A stretch of 64,000 bases of DNA from Microbacterium paraoxydans (GCF_019056515.1 NZ_CP064873.1:3038001-3102000), one strand, 5' to 3'; shown: positions 33,640 to 42,746, numbered from the stretch's first letter. Numbers and translations are program-made. Notes: generated by a model not told the origin, from the letters alone.

Positions 33640-34929
33640 TCAGGCCATCGCCGCGGCGGCAGCCTCGTCCTCGGTCGTCGCGACGAGCTGTCCGCAGGCG
33701 CCGTCGATCTCCTTGCCGCGGGTGTCGCGGAGGGTCGTCGGGATGCCGGCGTCGTTCAGCCGTCGCACGAACTCGTCCGTGACGTCCTTCTCCGACGAGG
33801 TCCAGATCGAGCCCGGCGTCGGGTTCAGCGGGATCGGGTTCACGTGCACCCACCCGCGACCGCGCTGGTTGAGCTTGTCCGCCAGCAGGTCGGCCCGCCA
33901 GGCGTGGTCGTTCATGTCCTTGATGAGGGCGTACTCGATGGACACGCGGCGCCCGGTCTTGGCGTAGTAGTCGTAGGCCGCGTCGAGCGCCTCGTCGACC
34001 TTCCACCGCGAGTTCACGGGGATGAGCTCGTCGCGCAGGTGGTCGTCGGGGGCGTGCAGCGATAGGGCGAACGTGACGGGGATGTTCTCGTCGGCCAGCT
34101 TCCTGATCGCGGGCACGAGCCCCACCGTCGACACCGTGATGCCGCGGGCGCTCATGCCGAGACCGTCGGGCTGCGGGGCGACCATGGTGCGCACCGCGTC
34201 CATGACGCGCTTGTAGTTGGCGAGCGGCTCCCCCATGCCCATGAAGACGATGTTCGAGACGCGCTCAATGCTGTGGTCGTCGCGCTTCTTGCCGCCCAGC
34301 TCGCCGTTCGCGATGGCCCGGTTGGCCCGGACGATCTGCTCGATGATCTCGGCCGTGGACATGTTGCGCGTCAGCCCCGCCTGGCCCGTGGCACAGAACG
34401 GGCAGTTCATGCCGCAGCCGGCCTGGCTCGACACGCACAGCGTGATGCGGCCGGGGTAGCGCATGAGGACCGACTCGACGAGCGCGCCGTCGTGCAGACG
34501 CCAGAGGAACTTGATGGTGTCGCCGCGGTCGGTCTCCAGCCGCCGCACCTCGGTCATGAGGGGCGGGAGCATGCCGGCGACGAGCTCGTCGCGGATACCG
34601 GCGGGGAGGTCCGTCATCTCCGCGGGGTCGGACGTGTAGTGGCGGAAGTAGTGCGTGGCGAGCTGCTTGGCGCGGAACCCGGGGAGTCCGAGCTCCTTCA
34701 CCTTCTCGATGCGCTCGGCCGGGGTGAGGTCGGCGAGGTGGACCGGCGGCTTGCCGCGCTTCGGGCTCGCGAACTGCAGCAGGGGGCGCCCCTCGGCGTC
34801 CTTCTTCTGGGTCCAGCCCTCGGTCGCGGGGCGCACCTGCGGGGCGCGGGTCTCGCGGATCGCCCCCGAACGGGACGACGCGGGCGCAGTCGCGGGGCGC
34901 GTCTCGGGTGTGCGGGGGTTCTCGGCCAT
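33640..34929 (-). CDS. rlmN: 23S rRNA (adenine2503-C2)-methyltransferase RlmN
   Basis: A 429-residue radical-SAM enzyme that methylates A2503 of 23S rRNA and A37 of some tRNAs. The 4Fe-4S motif is CGMNCPFC (Cys172, Cys176, Cys179). [10 protein letters not shown] is the SAM-binding motif, and the C-terminal EIDGACGQL has the catalytic Cys. An N-terminal extension of about 60 residues (Ala/Pro/Arg-rich) is typical of actinobacteria. ATG 34929 has an excellent GGAGGG site, so upstream in-frame codons are not used. Monocistronic. Confidence 0.95.
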   Translation of the reverse strand: MAENPRTPETRPATAPASSRSGAIRETRAPQVRPATEGWTQKKDAEGRPLLQFASPKRGKPPVHLADLTPAERIEKVKELGLPGFRAKQLATHYFRHYTSDPAEMTDLPAGIRDELVAGMLPPLMTEVRRLETDRGDTIKFLWRLHDGALVESVLMRYPGRITLCVSSQAGCGMNCPFCATGQAGLTRNMSTAEIIEQIVRANRAIANGELGGKKRDDHSIERVSNIVFMGMGEPLANYKRVMDAVRTMVAPQPDGLGMSARGITVSTVGLVPAIRKLADENIPVTFALSLHAPDDHLRDELIPVNSRWKVDEALDAAYDYYAKTGRRVSIEYALIKDMNDHAWRADLLADKLNQRGRGWVHVNPIPLNPTPGSIWTSSEKDVTDEFVRRLNDAGIPTTLRDTRGKEIDGACGQLVATTEDEAAAAAMA

Positions 34930-35000
34930 CCCTCCAGGGTACCGGGATGCGGGTGGGAGGCGGCTGGGCACGATCCCTGTCGCGCGGGCGCTTCACGGCT

Positions 35001-35016
35001 ACTTGTAATGACAAGT
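35001..35016. promoter_or_regulatory. GntR/UTRA operator before the KDPG-type aldolase gene
   Basis: ACTTGTAATGACAAGT is perfect in both 6-nt arms. It shares the TGTAATGACA core with 19231-19240 (reverse: TGTCATTACA as at 19203-19212 and 272-281). It lies 45 bp before the start codon at 35062, 14.8 kb or more from the other members. Confidence 0.82.
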
Positions 35017-35061
35017 TGCGGTGCGGAAGAATGGGCGCATCCCCCTCGATCAAGGAGCAGC

Positions 35062-35700
35062 ATGTCCGACCGTCTCGCCCGCGCCCGCACCACCGGCATC
35101 CTCGCCGTCCTCCGCGCCCCGTCGCCGGAGCTGGCTCTGGAGGCGTCCGAGGCGATCATCCGCGGCGGAGTCTCCGGTATCGAGGTGACCTTCTCGACCC
35201 CCGACGCGCCGGCCGTGATCCGCGAGCTCATCGCCCGCCATGGAGACGCCGCGTACATCGGCGCCGGCACCGTCACGACGGCGGAGCAGGCGACCCAGGC
35301 CGCCGACGCGGGTGCCGCCTTCCTCGTCAGCCCGGGCACCCTCCCCGACCTCACGCGCGCCATGCTCGACACCGGCCGCGTCGTGATGACCGGCGCGATG
35401 ACCCCGACGGAGGTCATGGGAGCCCTCGAACTCGGGGTCGACGTCGTGAAGATCTTCCCCGCCTCCCTCGGCGGCCCCTCCTACCTCGGTGCGCTGCGCG
35501 GGCCCTTCCCCGACGCCCCGCTCATGCCCACGGGCGGCGTGAAGCCCGACAACCTCGCCGACTGGTTCGCCGCCGGCGCGGTCGCCGTCGGGGCCGGTGG
35601 AGACCTCGCGAACGGCACCGCGATCGCGAACGCGGACTGGGCGGACATCGAGGAGCGCGCCGCGCGCTTCGCGGCCGCGCTCGCTGCCACACGGGGCTGA
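35062..35700 (+). CDS. 2-keto-3-deoxy-(phospho)gluconate/galactonate-type aldolase (KDPG/KHG family)
   Basis: A 212-residue class I aldolase. Arg18, Glu41 (GIEVTF) and the Schiff-base Lys130 (VKIFPA) match the KDPG/KHG active site, and GAGT at 67-70 and PTGGVKPDN form the phosphate-binding part. It cleaves a 2-keto-3-deoxy acid (phosphate) to pyruvate plus an aldehyde. ATG 35062 has AAGGAG. The upstream operator links it to the kinase-lactonase and ribokinase operons, though it is far away from both. Which keto-deoxy acid it uses is unknown. No sugar-acid dehydratase is seen under the same operator. Confidence 0.9.
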   Translation: MSDRLARARTTGILAVLRAPSPELALEASEAIIRGGVSGIEVTFSTPDAPAVIRELIARHGDAAYIGAGTVTTAEQATQAADAGAAFLVSPGTLPDLTRAMLDTGRVVMTGAMTPTEVMGALELGVDVVKIFPASLGGPSYLGALRGPFPDAPLMPTGGVKPDNLADWFAAGAVAVGAGGDLANGTAIANADWADIEERAARFAAALAATRG

Positions 35701-35736
35701 GCCGCCGACCCCCGGATCATTTGGTATACCGGATGC

Positions 35737-36438
35737 ATGCGGATGCGACGGGTGGCGACGACCGTCGTGCTCGCGGGGGCACTGCTTCTCGCCCCAGCCT
35801 GCACCGCTGCACCCTCGTCGCCCCACACGGCACCGATCCCGGAGGTTCCCATGACCGACGCCACGTCCGACCTGCTCGCCGCGGCCGCCGCGGGGGACGC
35901 TGACGCCGTCCGCCGCGCGCTCGACGCGGGCGCCGACATCGAGGCCCGTGGCGACGGCGGCATGACCCCCCTGATCACGGCCACCAAGGCGAACCACGTC
36001 GACGCGGCACGGCTCCTGATCGAGGCCGGCGCCGACGTGAACGCGAAGGACGACATCCAGGACTCCGCCTACCTCTACGCCGGCGCCCGCGGGCATGACG
36101 GGATCCTGCGGATGACCCTGGCGCACGGAGCGGACCTCCGCAGCACGAACCGCTTCGGCGGCACCGCACTGATCCCCGCGTCCGAGCGCGGCCTGCTGCC
36201 GACGGTGGAGATCCTGCTGGAGGCGGGGGTCGATCCGGATCACATCAACAACCTCGGCTGGACCGCCCTGCACGAGGCGATCGTGCTCGGCGACGGCTCC
36301 GCCCGCTACGTCGAGGTGGTGCGCGCTCTCCTCGACGGCGGGGCCGACGCGACCATCCGCGACGGCGACGGGGTGCTGCCGGTCGACCTCGCGACCGACC
36401 GCGGGTACGACGCCATCGCCGCCGAGCTCCGGCGGTGA
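35737..36438 (+). CDS. Ankyrin-repeat lipoprotein
   Basis: A 233-residue secreted protein. The lipoprotein signal MRMRRVATTVVLAGALLLAP is followed by Ala-Cys (Cys22). From about residue 42 there are four to five ankyrin repeats (for example DADAVRRALDAGADIEARGDGG, split; TPLITATKANHVDAARLLIEAGADVNAKD, split). They form a protein-binding surface outside the membrane. A possible -10 (GTATAC, about 35724-35729) lies just ahead, so the mRNA may have a very short leader. The stop overlaps the TauE gene start (GTGA). Confidence 0.85.
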   Translation: MRMRRVATTVVLAGALLLAPACTAAPSSPHTAPIPEVPMTDATSDLLAAAAAGDADAVRRALDAGADIEARGDGGMTPLITATKANHVDAARLLIEAGADVNAKDDIQDSAYLYAGARGHDGILRMTLAHGADLRSTNRFGGTALIPASERGLLPTVEILLEAGVDPDHINNLGWTALHEAIVLGDGSARYVEVVRALLDGGADATIRDGDGVLPVDLATDRGYDAIAAELRR

Positions 36439-37184
36439 CAGCGCTCGATCCCTGGGCCTGGGCGGCGCTCGGCGTGGCCGCGGTCGTCATCGGGATCTCG
36501 AAGACCGCTCTTCCGGGCGGCAGCATCCTCGCGATCGCCCTGTTCGCCGCCGTCCTCCCCGCACGCACCTCCACGGCCGCGACGCTCCTGCTGCTGATGG
36601 TGGGCGACGTGTTCGCGCTCCTCGCCTATCGACGGCACGCGCACTGGCCCACGCTGCTGCGCCTCGCACCCGCGGTCGTGGCGGGACTCCTCCTGGGCTT
36701 CGCCTTCCTCGCCCTGACCGGAGACGGAGTCGTGCGCCGCGCCATCGGCGTGATCCTGCTGCTCATGATCGCCGTGACGCTGTGGCGGCGATGGCGGCAG
36801 GCGCGGGCGGAGCAGGAGGCGGCGGCGCGGGGCGGCGCGCTGCTGGCCGGCGTCTACGGCACGCTCGGCGGTTTCACGACCATGGTGGCCAACGCGGGCG
36901 GGCCGGTCATGTCGATGTACTTCCTCGCCACGCGCACGCCCGTCCAGGTGTTCCTCGGCACCTCCGCCTGGTTCTTCGCGATCATCAACGTGATCAAGGT
37001 GCCGTTCCTCGCCGGCATCGGGCTGTTCACCGGGCCCGTGCTGCTCACCGATGCGATCCTCGCGCCGCTCGTGGTGCTCGGCGCGAGGCTCGGGCTGCGG
37101 GTGGCGCGGCGCCTGGACCAGCGGCTCTTCGACCGCATCGTGATCGTGCTGACGATCCTCGGCGCCGTGTATCTGCTGCTCTAG
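36435..37184 (+). CDS. TauE/SafE-family membrane transporter
   Basis: A 249-residue membrane protein with about seven to eight helices. The paired half-repeats start ISKTALPGGSILAIALFAAVLP (split near residue 34) and TMVANAGGPVMSMYFLA (about residues 147-163), the hallmark of the TauE/SafE (DUF81) family of sulfite/organosulfonate or anion exporters. GTG 36435 overlaps the preceding stop. It is probably co-transcribed with the ankyrin lipoprotein. The transported anion is unknown. Confidence 0.88.
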   Translation: MTALDPWAWAALGVAAVVIGISKTALPGGSILAIALFAAVLPARTSTAATLLLLMVGDVFALLAYRRHAHWPTLLRLAPAVVAGLLLGFAFLALTGDGVVRRAIGVILLLMIAVTLWRRWRQARAEQEAAARGGALLAGVYGTLGGFTTMVANAGGPVMSMYFLATRTPVQVFLGTSAWFFAIINVIKVPFLAGIGLFTGPVLLTDAILAPLVVLGARLGLRVARRLDQRLFDRIVIVLTILGAVYLLL

Positions 37185-37253
37185 CCCTTCGACAGGCTCA
37201 GCCCCTTCGACAGGCTCAGGGACCCACCGTGGGTCGCTGAGCCTGTCGAAGCG
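37185..37253. repeat. Three copies of the 23-bp repeat forming a terminator-like hairpin
   Basis: A short copy (37185-37201) and a full copy (37203-37225) of CCCTTCGACAGGCTCAG are followed by an inverted copy (37231-37253). Arms TTCGACAGGCTCAG (37206-37219) and CTGAGCCTGTCGAA (37237-37250), with GACCC/GGGTC inside, make a long hairpin between the convergent TauE and SDR stop codons. Confidence 0.85.
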
Positions 37254-37255
37254 CG

Positions 37256-38089
37256 TCAGTCCAGGAAGATGTCCGGGAACAGCGCGCTGTCCGGAGTCCC
37301 CGGCACCGCGGCGTAGCCCGAGAAGTCGGTGACGCCGTTCGCCTCGAGCACGTCCTCCACGATCAGCGACTGTCCCGTGTACGTGCGCGCCGGCTGGGTG
37401 AGCACGGCGTAGGCGGCGTCGGCGTAGATGTCAGCCGTCCGGCTCGCGGCCATCACCTTGTCGCCGCCGAGGAGGTTCTGCACCGCGGCGGTCGCGATCG
37501 TCGTGCGCGGCCACAGCGTGTTGGCGGCGATGCCGTCGGCCGCGAACTCCGCCGCGAGCCCGAGCGTGACCATCGTCATCCCGTACTTCGCGAGCGTGTA
37601 CCCGGTGTGCGCGCCCAGCCACTTCGGGGTGGGATTCAGGGGCGGCGAGAGCGAGAGGATGTGCGGGTTCTCGGCGTCCTTGAGGATGGGCACCGCGGCC
37701 CGGGAGAGCATGAAGGTGCCGCGGACGTTCACATCCTGCATCAGGTCGTACTTCTTCGCGGAGAGGTCGAGCGATCGGGAGAGGTCGATGACGCTGGCGT
37801 TGTTGAGGACGATGTCGATCCCGCCGAACTCGCCCTGGGTCTTCATGACGGCCTCGGTGATGTGGTCGTCGTCCCGCACGTCGCCCACGATCGGCAGCGC
37901 CTGGCCGCCGGCGGCGCGGATCTGCTCGGCCGCGCTGTGCACGGTGCCCTCGAGCTTCGGGTGCGGGGAGTCGGTCTTGGCGAGCATCGCGATGTTCGCG
38001 CCGTCCGCGGCCGCGCGCAGGGCGATCGCGAGGCCGATCCCGCGGCTGCCGCCCGACATGAGGATGGTCTTTCCGGCGAGTGTGCTCAT
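37256..38089 (-). CDS. Short-chain dehydrogenase, HSDL2-like
   Basis: A 277-residue SDR. SGGSRGIGLAIA is the nucleotide loop (about residues 11-22). LNNASVIDLS replaces the usual NNAG. SLSPPLNP and YTLAKYGM give Ser, Tyr and Lys of the active site. The NPTPKW and AKYGMTM features are typical of hydroxysteroid-dehydrogenase-like 2 proteins, whose substrates are mostly unknown (often fatty-acid related). It is followed on the same strand by nothing; upstream is copy 4 of the 59-bp element and another SDR transcribed the same way. Confidence 0.88.
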   Translation of the reverse strand: MSTLAGKTILMSGGSRGIGLAIALRAAADGANIAMLAKTDSPHPKLEGTVHSAAEQIRAAGGQALPIVGDVRDDDHITEAVMKTQGEFGGIDIVLNNASVIDLSRSLDLSAKKYDLMQDVNVRGTFMLSRAAVPILKDAENPHILSLSPPLNPTPKWLGAHTGYTLAKYGMTMVTLGLAAEFAADGIAANTLWPRTTIATAAVQNLLGGDKVMAASRTADIYADAAYAVLTQPARTYTGQSLIVEDVLEANGVTDFSGYAAVPGTPDSALFPDIFLD

Positions 38090-38098
38090 GGTTCTCGT

Positions 38099-38157
38099 TT
38101 CGAATCGCTTGATTGGCTGGATTTCCGGGTCGAATCGGGTCATTCAGGCGATTCGAA
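38099..38157. repeat. 59-bp inverted-repeat element, copy 4
   Basis: Begins TTCGAATCGC, ends GCGATTCGAA; inner part is only weakly paired. Lies 11 bp beyond the stop codon (38169) of the SDR at 38169-38927 and 9 bp before the start of the next SDR. Confidence 0.88.
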
Positions 38158-38168
38158 GCCGGGAGGGG

Positions 38169-38927
38169 TCACCGCGGGGCCATGCGGATGGCGCCGTCGA
38201 GGCGGATGGTCTCGCCGTTGAGGTAGCCGTTCTCGACGATCTGCTGCACGAGGGCGGCGTACTCGTCGGGGCGTCCGAGGCGAGCGGGGAACGGCACCTG
38301 CTGTCCGAGCGAGTCCTGCGCCTCCTGCGGCAGGCCCATGAGCATCGGGGTCTCCATGATGCCCGGGGCGATCGTGCACACGCGGATGGCGTGACGGGCG
38401 AGCTCGCGGGCGATCGGCAGGGTCATGGCGTGCACGCCGCCCTTGGACGCCGAGTACGCCGGCTGCCCGATCTGTCCGTCGAACGCGGCGACGCTCGCGG
38501 TGTTGACGATGACCCCCCGCTCCTCGTCGTGCAGCTCGTTCGCGGCGATGACGGCGGCGGCCTGGGAGATCACGTTGAATGTGCCGACGAGGTTGATGCG
38601 GACGATCCGCTCGAAGTCGGCGAGGACGGCGGGCGTGCCGTCCCGGTCGAGCACCTTGGCGGGCGGGGCGATGCCGGCGCAGTTCACGACCACCCGCAGC
38701 GGCGCGGCGGCCTGTGCCGCGGCGACGGCGGCCTTGACCTCGTCGACGCTCGTCACATCCGCGGGCACGAAGAGACCGCCGAGCTTTGCGGCGATCTCCT
38801 CCCCCTTCGACGAGGCGAGGTCGATGATCGTGACGTGCGCGCCTGCGGCCGTGAGCCGACGGGCGGTGGCCAGCCCGAGTCCGGAGGCGCCGCCGGTGAC
38901 GAGGGCACCCTGTCCGCTGATCTGCAT
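38169..38927 (-). CDS. Short-chain dehydrogenase, 3-hydroxyacyl-CoA dehydrogenase type-2-like
   Basis: A 252-residue SDR. TGGASGLGLATA is the nucleotide loop, VNCAGIAPP is at about residue 81, and YSASKGGVHAMTLPIARELA has the catalytic Tyr/Lys. The IAPGIMETPML and FPARLGRPDEYA patterns are hallmarks of HSD17B10-like 3-hydroxyacyl-CoA dehydrogenases, which act in fatty-acid or branched-chain amino-acid breakdown. The 3-hydroxyisobutyryl-CoA hydrolase at 51560 would fit the same metabolism but is not linked. Confidence 0.88.
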   Translation of the reverse strand: MQISGQGALVTGGASGLGLATARRLTAAGAHVTIIDLASSKGEEIAAKLGGLFVPADVTSVDEVKAAVAAAQAAAPLRVVVNCAGIAPPAKVLDRDGTPAVLADFERIVRINLVGTFNVISQAAAVIAANELHDEERGVIVNTASVAAFDGQIGQPAYSASKGGVHAMTLPIARELARHAIRVCTIAPGIMETPMLMGLPQEAQDSLGQQVPFPARLGRPDEYAALVQQIVENGYLNGETIRLDGAIRMAPR

Positions 38928-39060
38928 CTGATGTTCTCCTTCGAACGTCGTCGTGCGACATGCATGGAACGCAGTCCCAGCCTATGCGGTTCTTGGTGTC
39001 ACCGCAGGCCCGCCGCGTCGACCCGAGCCTACGACACCGAGGTTCCGGCAGGATGGAGAG

Positions 39061-39786
39061 GTGAGCATCCCCGCCGCCTCCGTCGAGGTCCCCGCCCGGG
39101 TCCGCGAACTCGCCGCCGGGGCCGCGCTGACCCCCGCGTGGCGCAACGCGATCGGCGGCCTGACCTTCCGCACCGACGACGGCCGCTACATCAAATGGGG
39201 TCCCCACGATCCCGAGGCGAACATGCGCGACGAGGCCGAGCGGATGCGCTGGGCCCGCACCTGGACCACGGTGCCCGAGGTGCTCTCCCAGGGCGAGGAC
39301 GAGGCACACGAGTGGCTCGTGACGGCGGCCCTGTCCGGCAGCAGTGCCGTGGATCCGCGGTGGGCCGCCTCTCCCGAGGCCGCCGTGCGCGCGGTCGGGC
39401 TCGGCCTGCGTCGCCTGCACGATGCGCTCCCCGTCGCGGAGTGCCCGTGGACCTGGAGCCCCGAGGAGCGCATCGCGAACGCCGCCGCCCGTGGCACGCT
39501 GGTGCCGACGGACCTGCAGGAGCCCCCGTCGATCGACCGGCTCGTGGTCTGCCACGGCGACGCGTGCCTCCCCAACACCCTGCTCGACGACGACGGCCGT
39601 CCGGTGGCCCACGTCGACCTCGCCGCGCTCGGCGTCGCCGACCGGTGGGCCGACATCGCCGTGGCCGCCATGAGCACGCTGTGGAACTTCGGTCCCGGGT
39701 GGGAGGACACGCTCATCGCGGCCTACGGCGTCGACCCCGATCCCCCGCGGCTGGAGTACTACCGACGGCTCTGGAACGAGACCTGA
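39061..39786 (+). CDS. APH(3')-like phosphotransferase
   Basis: A 241-residue kinase-like protein. VVCHGDACLPNTLLDDDG (about residues 162-179) is the catalytic loop with Asp, and HVDLAALGVADRWADIA (about 183-199) the metal-binding Asp of the APH(3') branch. The N-terminal lobe is short but has the YIKWGPHD strand with the ATP lysine. GTG 39061 follows GGAGAG. The family includes kanamycin/neomycin kinases and fructosamine- or macrolide-type kinases; chromosomal actinobacterial members often have no known resistance role. No cassette or mobile context is seen. Confidence 0.8.
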   Translation: MSIPAASVEVPARVRELAAGAALTPAWRNAIGGLTFRTDDGRYIKWGPHDPEANMRDEAERMRWARTWTTVPEVLSQGEDEAHEWLVTAALSGSSAVDPRWAASPEAAVRAVGLGLRRLHDALPVAECPWTWSPEERIANAAARGTLVPTDLQEPPSIDRLVVCHGDACLPNTLLDDDGRPVAHVDLAALGVADRWADIAVAAMSTLWNFGPGWEDTLIAAYGVDPDPPRLEYYRRLWNET

Positions 39787-39793
39787 GCCGCGC

Positions 39794-41266
39794 TCACGCC
39801 TCGGGATGCGCGTCGCTGAGGAGACTCCCGTCGGGCGGCCGCCGATCCCACGACGGTTTGCGCAGCGCATAGAACAGCAGCGGCGGCACGCCGAGCACGA
39901 CGATCACCAGACCGACGATCCACGGGTACGCGGCGGCCGGGAAGGCGGTGAACCCCTGGGGCGGGATGAAGGCGAGCACGAACGCGGCGAGGCAGGCGAC
40001 GAAACCGACCCCGGCGACGAACGGCAGGGCCTTCACGCGATAGGCCCGGTGGACGTCGGGCGCCTTCCGCCGCAGCACCATCGCCGAGGCGAACATGAGC
40101 ATGTACATGATGAGGTACAGCGCGGCGGCCATGTCGATGAGGGCGACGAAGGCCGCGCTGACGTTCGGCACGATGATGAAGATCGCCGCGAGGATCGTGA
40201 CGATCGTGCCCTGGAGCATCAGGATGCCCGACTGGACCCCCGCCTTGTTGCGCTTCTGCAGCAGCGGCGGGAGCAGCCCGGTCTCCGCCGCCGCCAGCAC
40301 GCCCTTGGACGGACCGGCGACCCACGTCACGACCGAGGCGAGGGCACCGGCGGCGATGAGCGCGGACACGACGGCCGTCGCCCACCCCATGTCCCAGTGG
40401 TCGAAGTACTCCCCGAACGCGAGCATGATGCCGTTCGTCAGTCCGAGCTCCTTCTCCGGCACCGCGACCGCGATCGCGATGGTGGGCAGGATGAAGACGA
40501 GCAGGATGAGGCCGGCGGCGAGGAACACCGAGCGCGGATAGCCCTTGCCGGGATCCTTCATCTGGTTCACGTGGACGGCATTCACCTCCATACCGGCGTA
40601 GGCGAGCACGTTCGACACGATCAGCACGATGGAGGCCAGCCCCGTGAACGGCGGGATCATCGCCGAGGCATCCAGCGGCACCTGGCTCTTCTCTCCGCTG
40701 AACACCCACACCGCACCGAACACGATGAGCAGCACCGCCGGGAACAGCGTGCCGATGATGCCACCCCAGGAGCCGAGCTTCGCGAAGAGGTCGCCGCCAC
40801 GGAGGGTGACCAGGGTGGAGCCCCAGTAGAAGACGATGATGACGACCGCGGTGAAGAACCCGGAGCTGGACAGCGAGGGGTCGAGGAAGACGAAGGCGAG
40901 GGCGCCGGCCACGAACGCGAGCTGCGTCGGGAACCAGACCACGTTCTGGATCCACTGCAGCCACACCGCGGTGAACCCCCAGCGGTTGCCGAGGGCCTCG
41001 CGCACCCAGACGTACACGCCGCCCTTCCACCCCGTCGCGAGTTCGGCCGCAACGAGGGCCGTGGGGATGAGGAAGAGGATCGCCGGGATGATGTAGAGCG
41101 TGACGCTGCCCAGGCCGTAGATCGCCATCGCCGGCAGCGAGCGCAGGCTCGCCACGACCACGAGGGTGAGCAGGGCGAGCTGTCCGACACCGAGGACGGC
41201 GACGGCGGGACGGGAGACGCGTGGCGTGGAGGCGGCGCCGGCAGCACCGGACTGGGAGGCGGACAT
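39794..41266 (-). CDS. gadC: Glutamate/GABA antiporter (GadC-like APC permease)
   Basis: A 490-residue APC-superfamily transporter with about 12 membrane helices. Early helix patterns (LTLVVVASLRSLPAMAIYG, about residues 34-52) and the region around NVLAYAGMEVNAVHVNQM resemble GadC. It follows glutamate decarboxylase by 8 bp on the same strand. It would exchange extracellular glutamate for GABA, completing a proton-consuming cycle. The C-terminal segment is short; the GadC C-plug seen in E. coli may be reduced here. Confidence 0.85.
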   Translation of the reverse strand: MSASQSGAAGAASTPRVSRPAVAVLGVGQLALLTLVVVASLRSLPAMAIYGLGSVTLYIIPAILFLIPTALVAAELATGWKGGVYVWVREALGNRWGFTAVWLQWIQNVVWFPTQLAFVAGALAFVFLDPSLSSSGFFTAVVIIVFYWGSTLVTLRGGDLFAKLGSWGGIIGTLFPAVLLIVFGAVWVFSGEKSQVPLDASAMIPPFTGLASIVLIVSNVLAYAGMEVNAVHVNQMKDPGKGYPRSVFLAAGLILLVFILPTIAIAVAVPEKELGLTNGIMLAFGEYFDHWDMGWATAVVSALIAAGALASVVTWVAGPSKGVLAAAETGLLPPLLQKRNKAGVQSGILMLQGTIVTILAAIFIIVPNVSAAFVALIDMAAALYLIMYMLMFASAMVLRRKAPDVHRAYRVKALPFVAGVGFVACLAAFVLAFIPPQGFTAFPAAAYPWIVGLVIVVLGVPPLLFYALRKPSWDRRPPDGSLLSDAHPEA

Positions 41267-41274
41267 GTCGGCCC

Positions 41275-42645
41275 CTAGTGGTGGAACGCCGAGTCGGGGT
41301 GGTCGGACGGCATGGGAGCCGTGAGCGCGTCGAGGTGGGCCACCTCGGCGGTGATGGCGTCGAGCAGTTCGGCGGCCAGGTCCATGCTGAGCCCGTTGCG
41401 CACGACGATCCGCTGCACCGTGAGGTCTTCGAGGTCCGCGGGCATCGGATAGGCGGGCACGAGCCAGCCGCGCATCCGGAGGCGGTCCTGGAGGTGGTAG
41501 AGCGTCCACTTGTCGGTGTGCCCGTCCTTCAGGCGCCAGGCGAAGACGGGGATGTCGCTGCCGTCGTTCCACAGCTCGAACGCATCGAGCTTCGCGATGC
41601 CCGCGGAGAGGAACTTCGCCACGTCCTGCGAGGCCTGCTGCACGGCCCGGTAGCCCTCGAACCCGAGGCGGAGGAACAGGTAGTACTGCAGCAGCACCTG
41701 AGCGCCAGGGCGGGAGAAGTTCAGGGCGAAGGTCGGCATCTCCCCGCCGAGATAGCTCACCTTGAACACCAGGTCCTCCGGCAGCCAGTGCGCGTCGCGC
41801 CAGACCACCCACCCGAGACCCGGGTAGACGAGACCGTACTTGTGTCCCGAGGTGCTGATGGAATGCACGCGCTCCAGCCGGAAGTCCCAGACCAGGTCGG
41901 GCTGGAGGAACGGGGCGATCATCGCGCCCGAGGCGCCGTCCACGTGGATCGGGATGTCGAGACCCGTCTTCTCCTGGATCGCGTCGAGCGCCGCAGCGAT
42001 CTCGGCCACCGGCTCGTACATGCCGGTGTAGGTGACGCCCATGATGGCGACCACCCCGATCGTGTTCTCGTCCACGTACTTCTCGAGGTCATGGCCGTCG
42101 AGCGTCTTGTGCTCCTCGCTGATGGGCACGTAGCGCGGTTCCACATCGAAGTAGTTGCAGAACTTCTCCCAGCACACCTGCACCGCGCTCGACATCACGA
42201 GGTTCGGCGTGGAGGCGTCCTTGCCGGCGGCACGGCGGGCCTGCTGCCAGCGACGCTTGAACGCGAGACCGCCGAGCATGCACGCCTCGGAGGAGCCGAT
42301 GGTCGACGTGCCGATGCTGCGGGAGGCGTCCGGCGCCTTCCACAGGTTCGCGAGCATGTGCCAGCAGTTGTCCTCGATGGCGGCGGTCTGCGGATACTCG
42401 TCCTTGTCGATCATGTTCTTGTCGAAGGAGGCCATGTAGACCTGCTTCGCCTCGTCATCCATCCAGGTGCTGACGAAGGTGGCGAGGTTGAGGCGCGCGT
42501 TGCCGTCGAGGATGGTCTCGTCCTCGACGATCTGCTTCGCCGTCGCGGGAAGCGACTCGGAATCCGGGATGACGTGTCGCGGTGCGACGGTGGCCTCACC
42601 CGGCCGCGTGAAGAGCGGCTGGTCGTCGGCGGAGGAGATGCTCAT
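41275..42645 (-). CDS. gadB: Glutamate decarboxylase
   Basis: A 456-residue group II PLP decarboxylase close in length to E. coli GadB. GTSTIGSSEACMLGGLAFKRRW (split near residue 120) is the substrate/PLP region. VDGASGAMIAPFL is at about residues 236-248. The PLP lysine is Lys269 in STSGHKYG. It converts L-glutamate to GABA with uptake of a proton in the cytoplasm. ATG 42645 has AAGGGA; the longer start at 42678 lacks a ribosome site. First gene of the gadB-gadC acid-resistance operon. Confidence 0.95.
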   Translation of the reverse strand: MSISSADDQPLFTRPGEATVAPRHVIPDSESLPATAKQIVEDETILDGNARLNLATFVSTWMDDEAKQVYMASFDKNMIDKDEYPQTAAIEDNCWHMLANLWKAPDASRSIGTSTIGSSEACMLGGLAFKRRWQQARRAAGKDASTPNLVMSSAVQVCWEKFCNYFDVEPRYVPISEEHKTLDGHDLEKYVDENTIGVVAIMGVTYTGMYEPVAEIAAALDAIQEKTGLDIPIHVDGASGAMIAPFLQPDLVWDFRLERVHSISTSGHKYGLVYPGLGWVVWRDAHWLPEDLVFKVSYLGGEMPTFALNFSRPGAQVLLQYYLFLRLGFEGYRAVQQASQDVAKFLSAGIAKLDAFELWNDGSDIPVFAWRLKDGHTDKWTLYHLQDRLRMRGWLVPAYPMPADLEDLTVQRIVVRNGLSMDLAAELLDAITAEVAHLDALTAPMPSDHPDSAFHH

Positions 42646-42746
42646 GGGACGTCCCTTTCGGTCGGTGTCGATTGGCACTGTCTCCAGCGGACGCTAGACC
42701 GGCCGTCGAGTCACCTCCAGGGGCCCTCGTCCGAAAGGGGTGAGGG

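Noticed and set aside
18519-37184. Sulfoquinovose (sulfo-transaldolase or sulfo-ED) pathway
   Set aside because: A cupin isomerase, an FSA-like transaldolase, a KDPG-type aldolase and a TauE exporter are suggestive, but no sulfoquinovosidase or sulfolactaldehyde enzyme is present and TauE is not under the shared operator.
39061-39786. Acquired aminoglycoside resistance gene
   Set aside because: Only family-level kinase motifs are visible; composition is native and there is no mobile context, so a resistance call is not supported.
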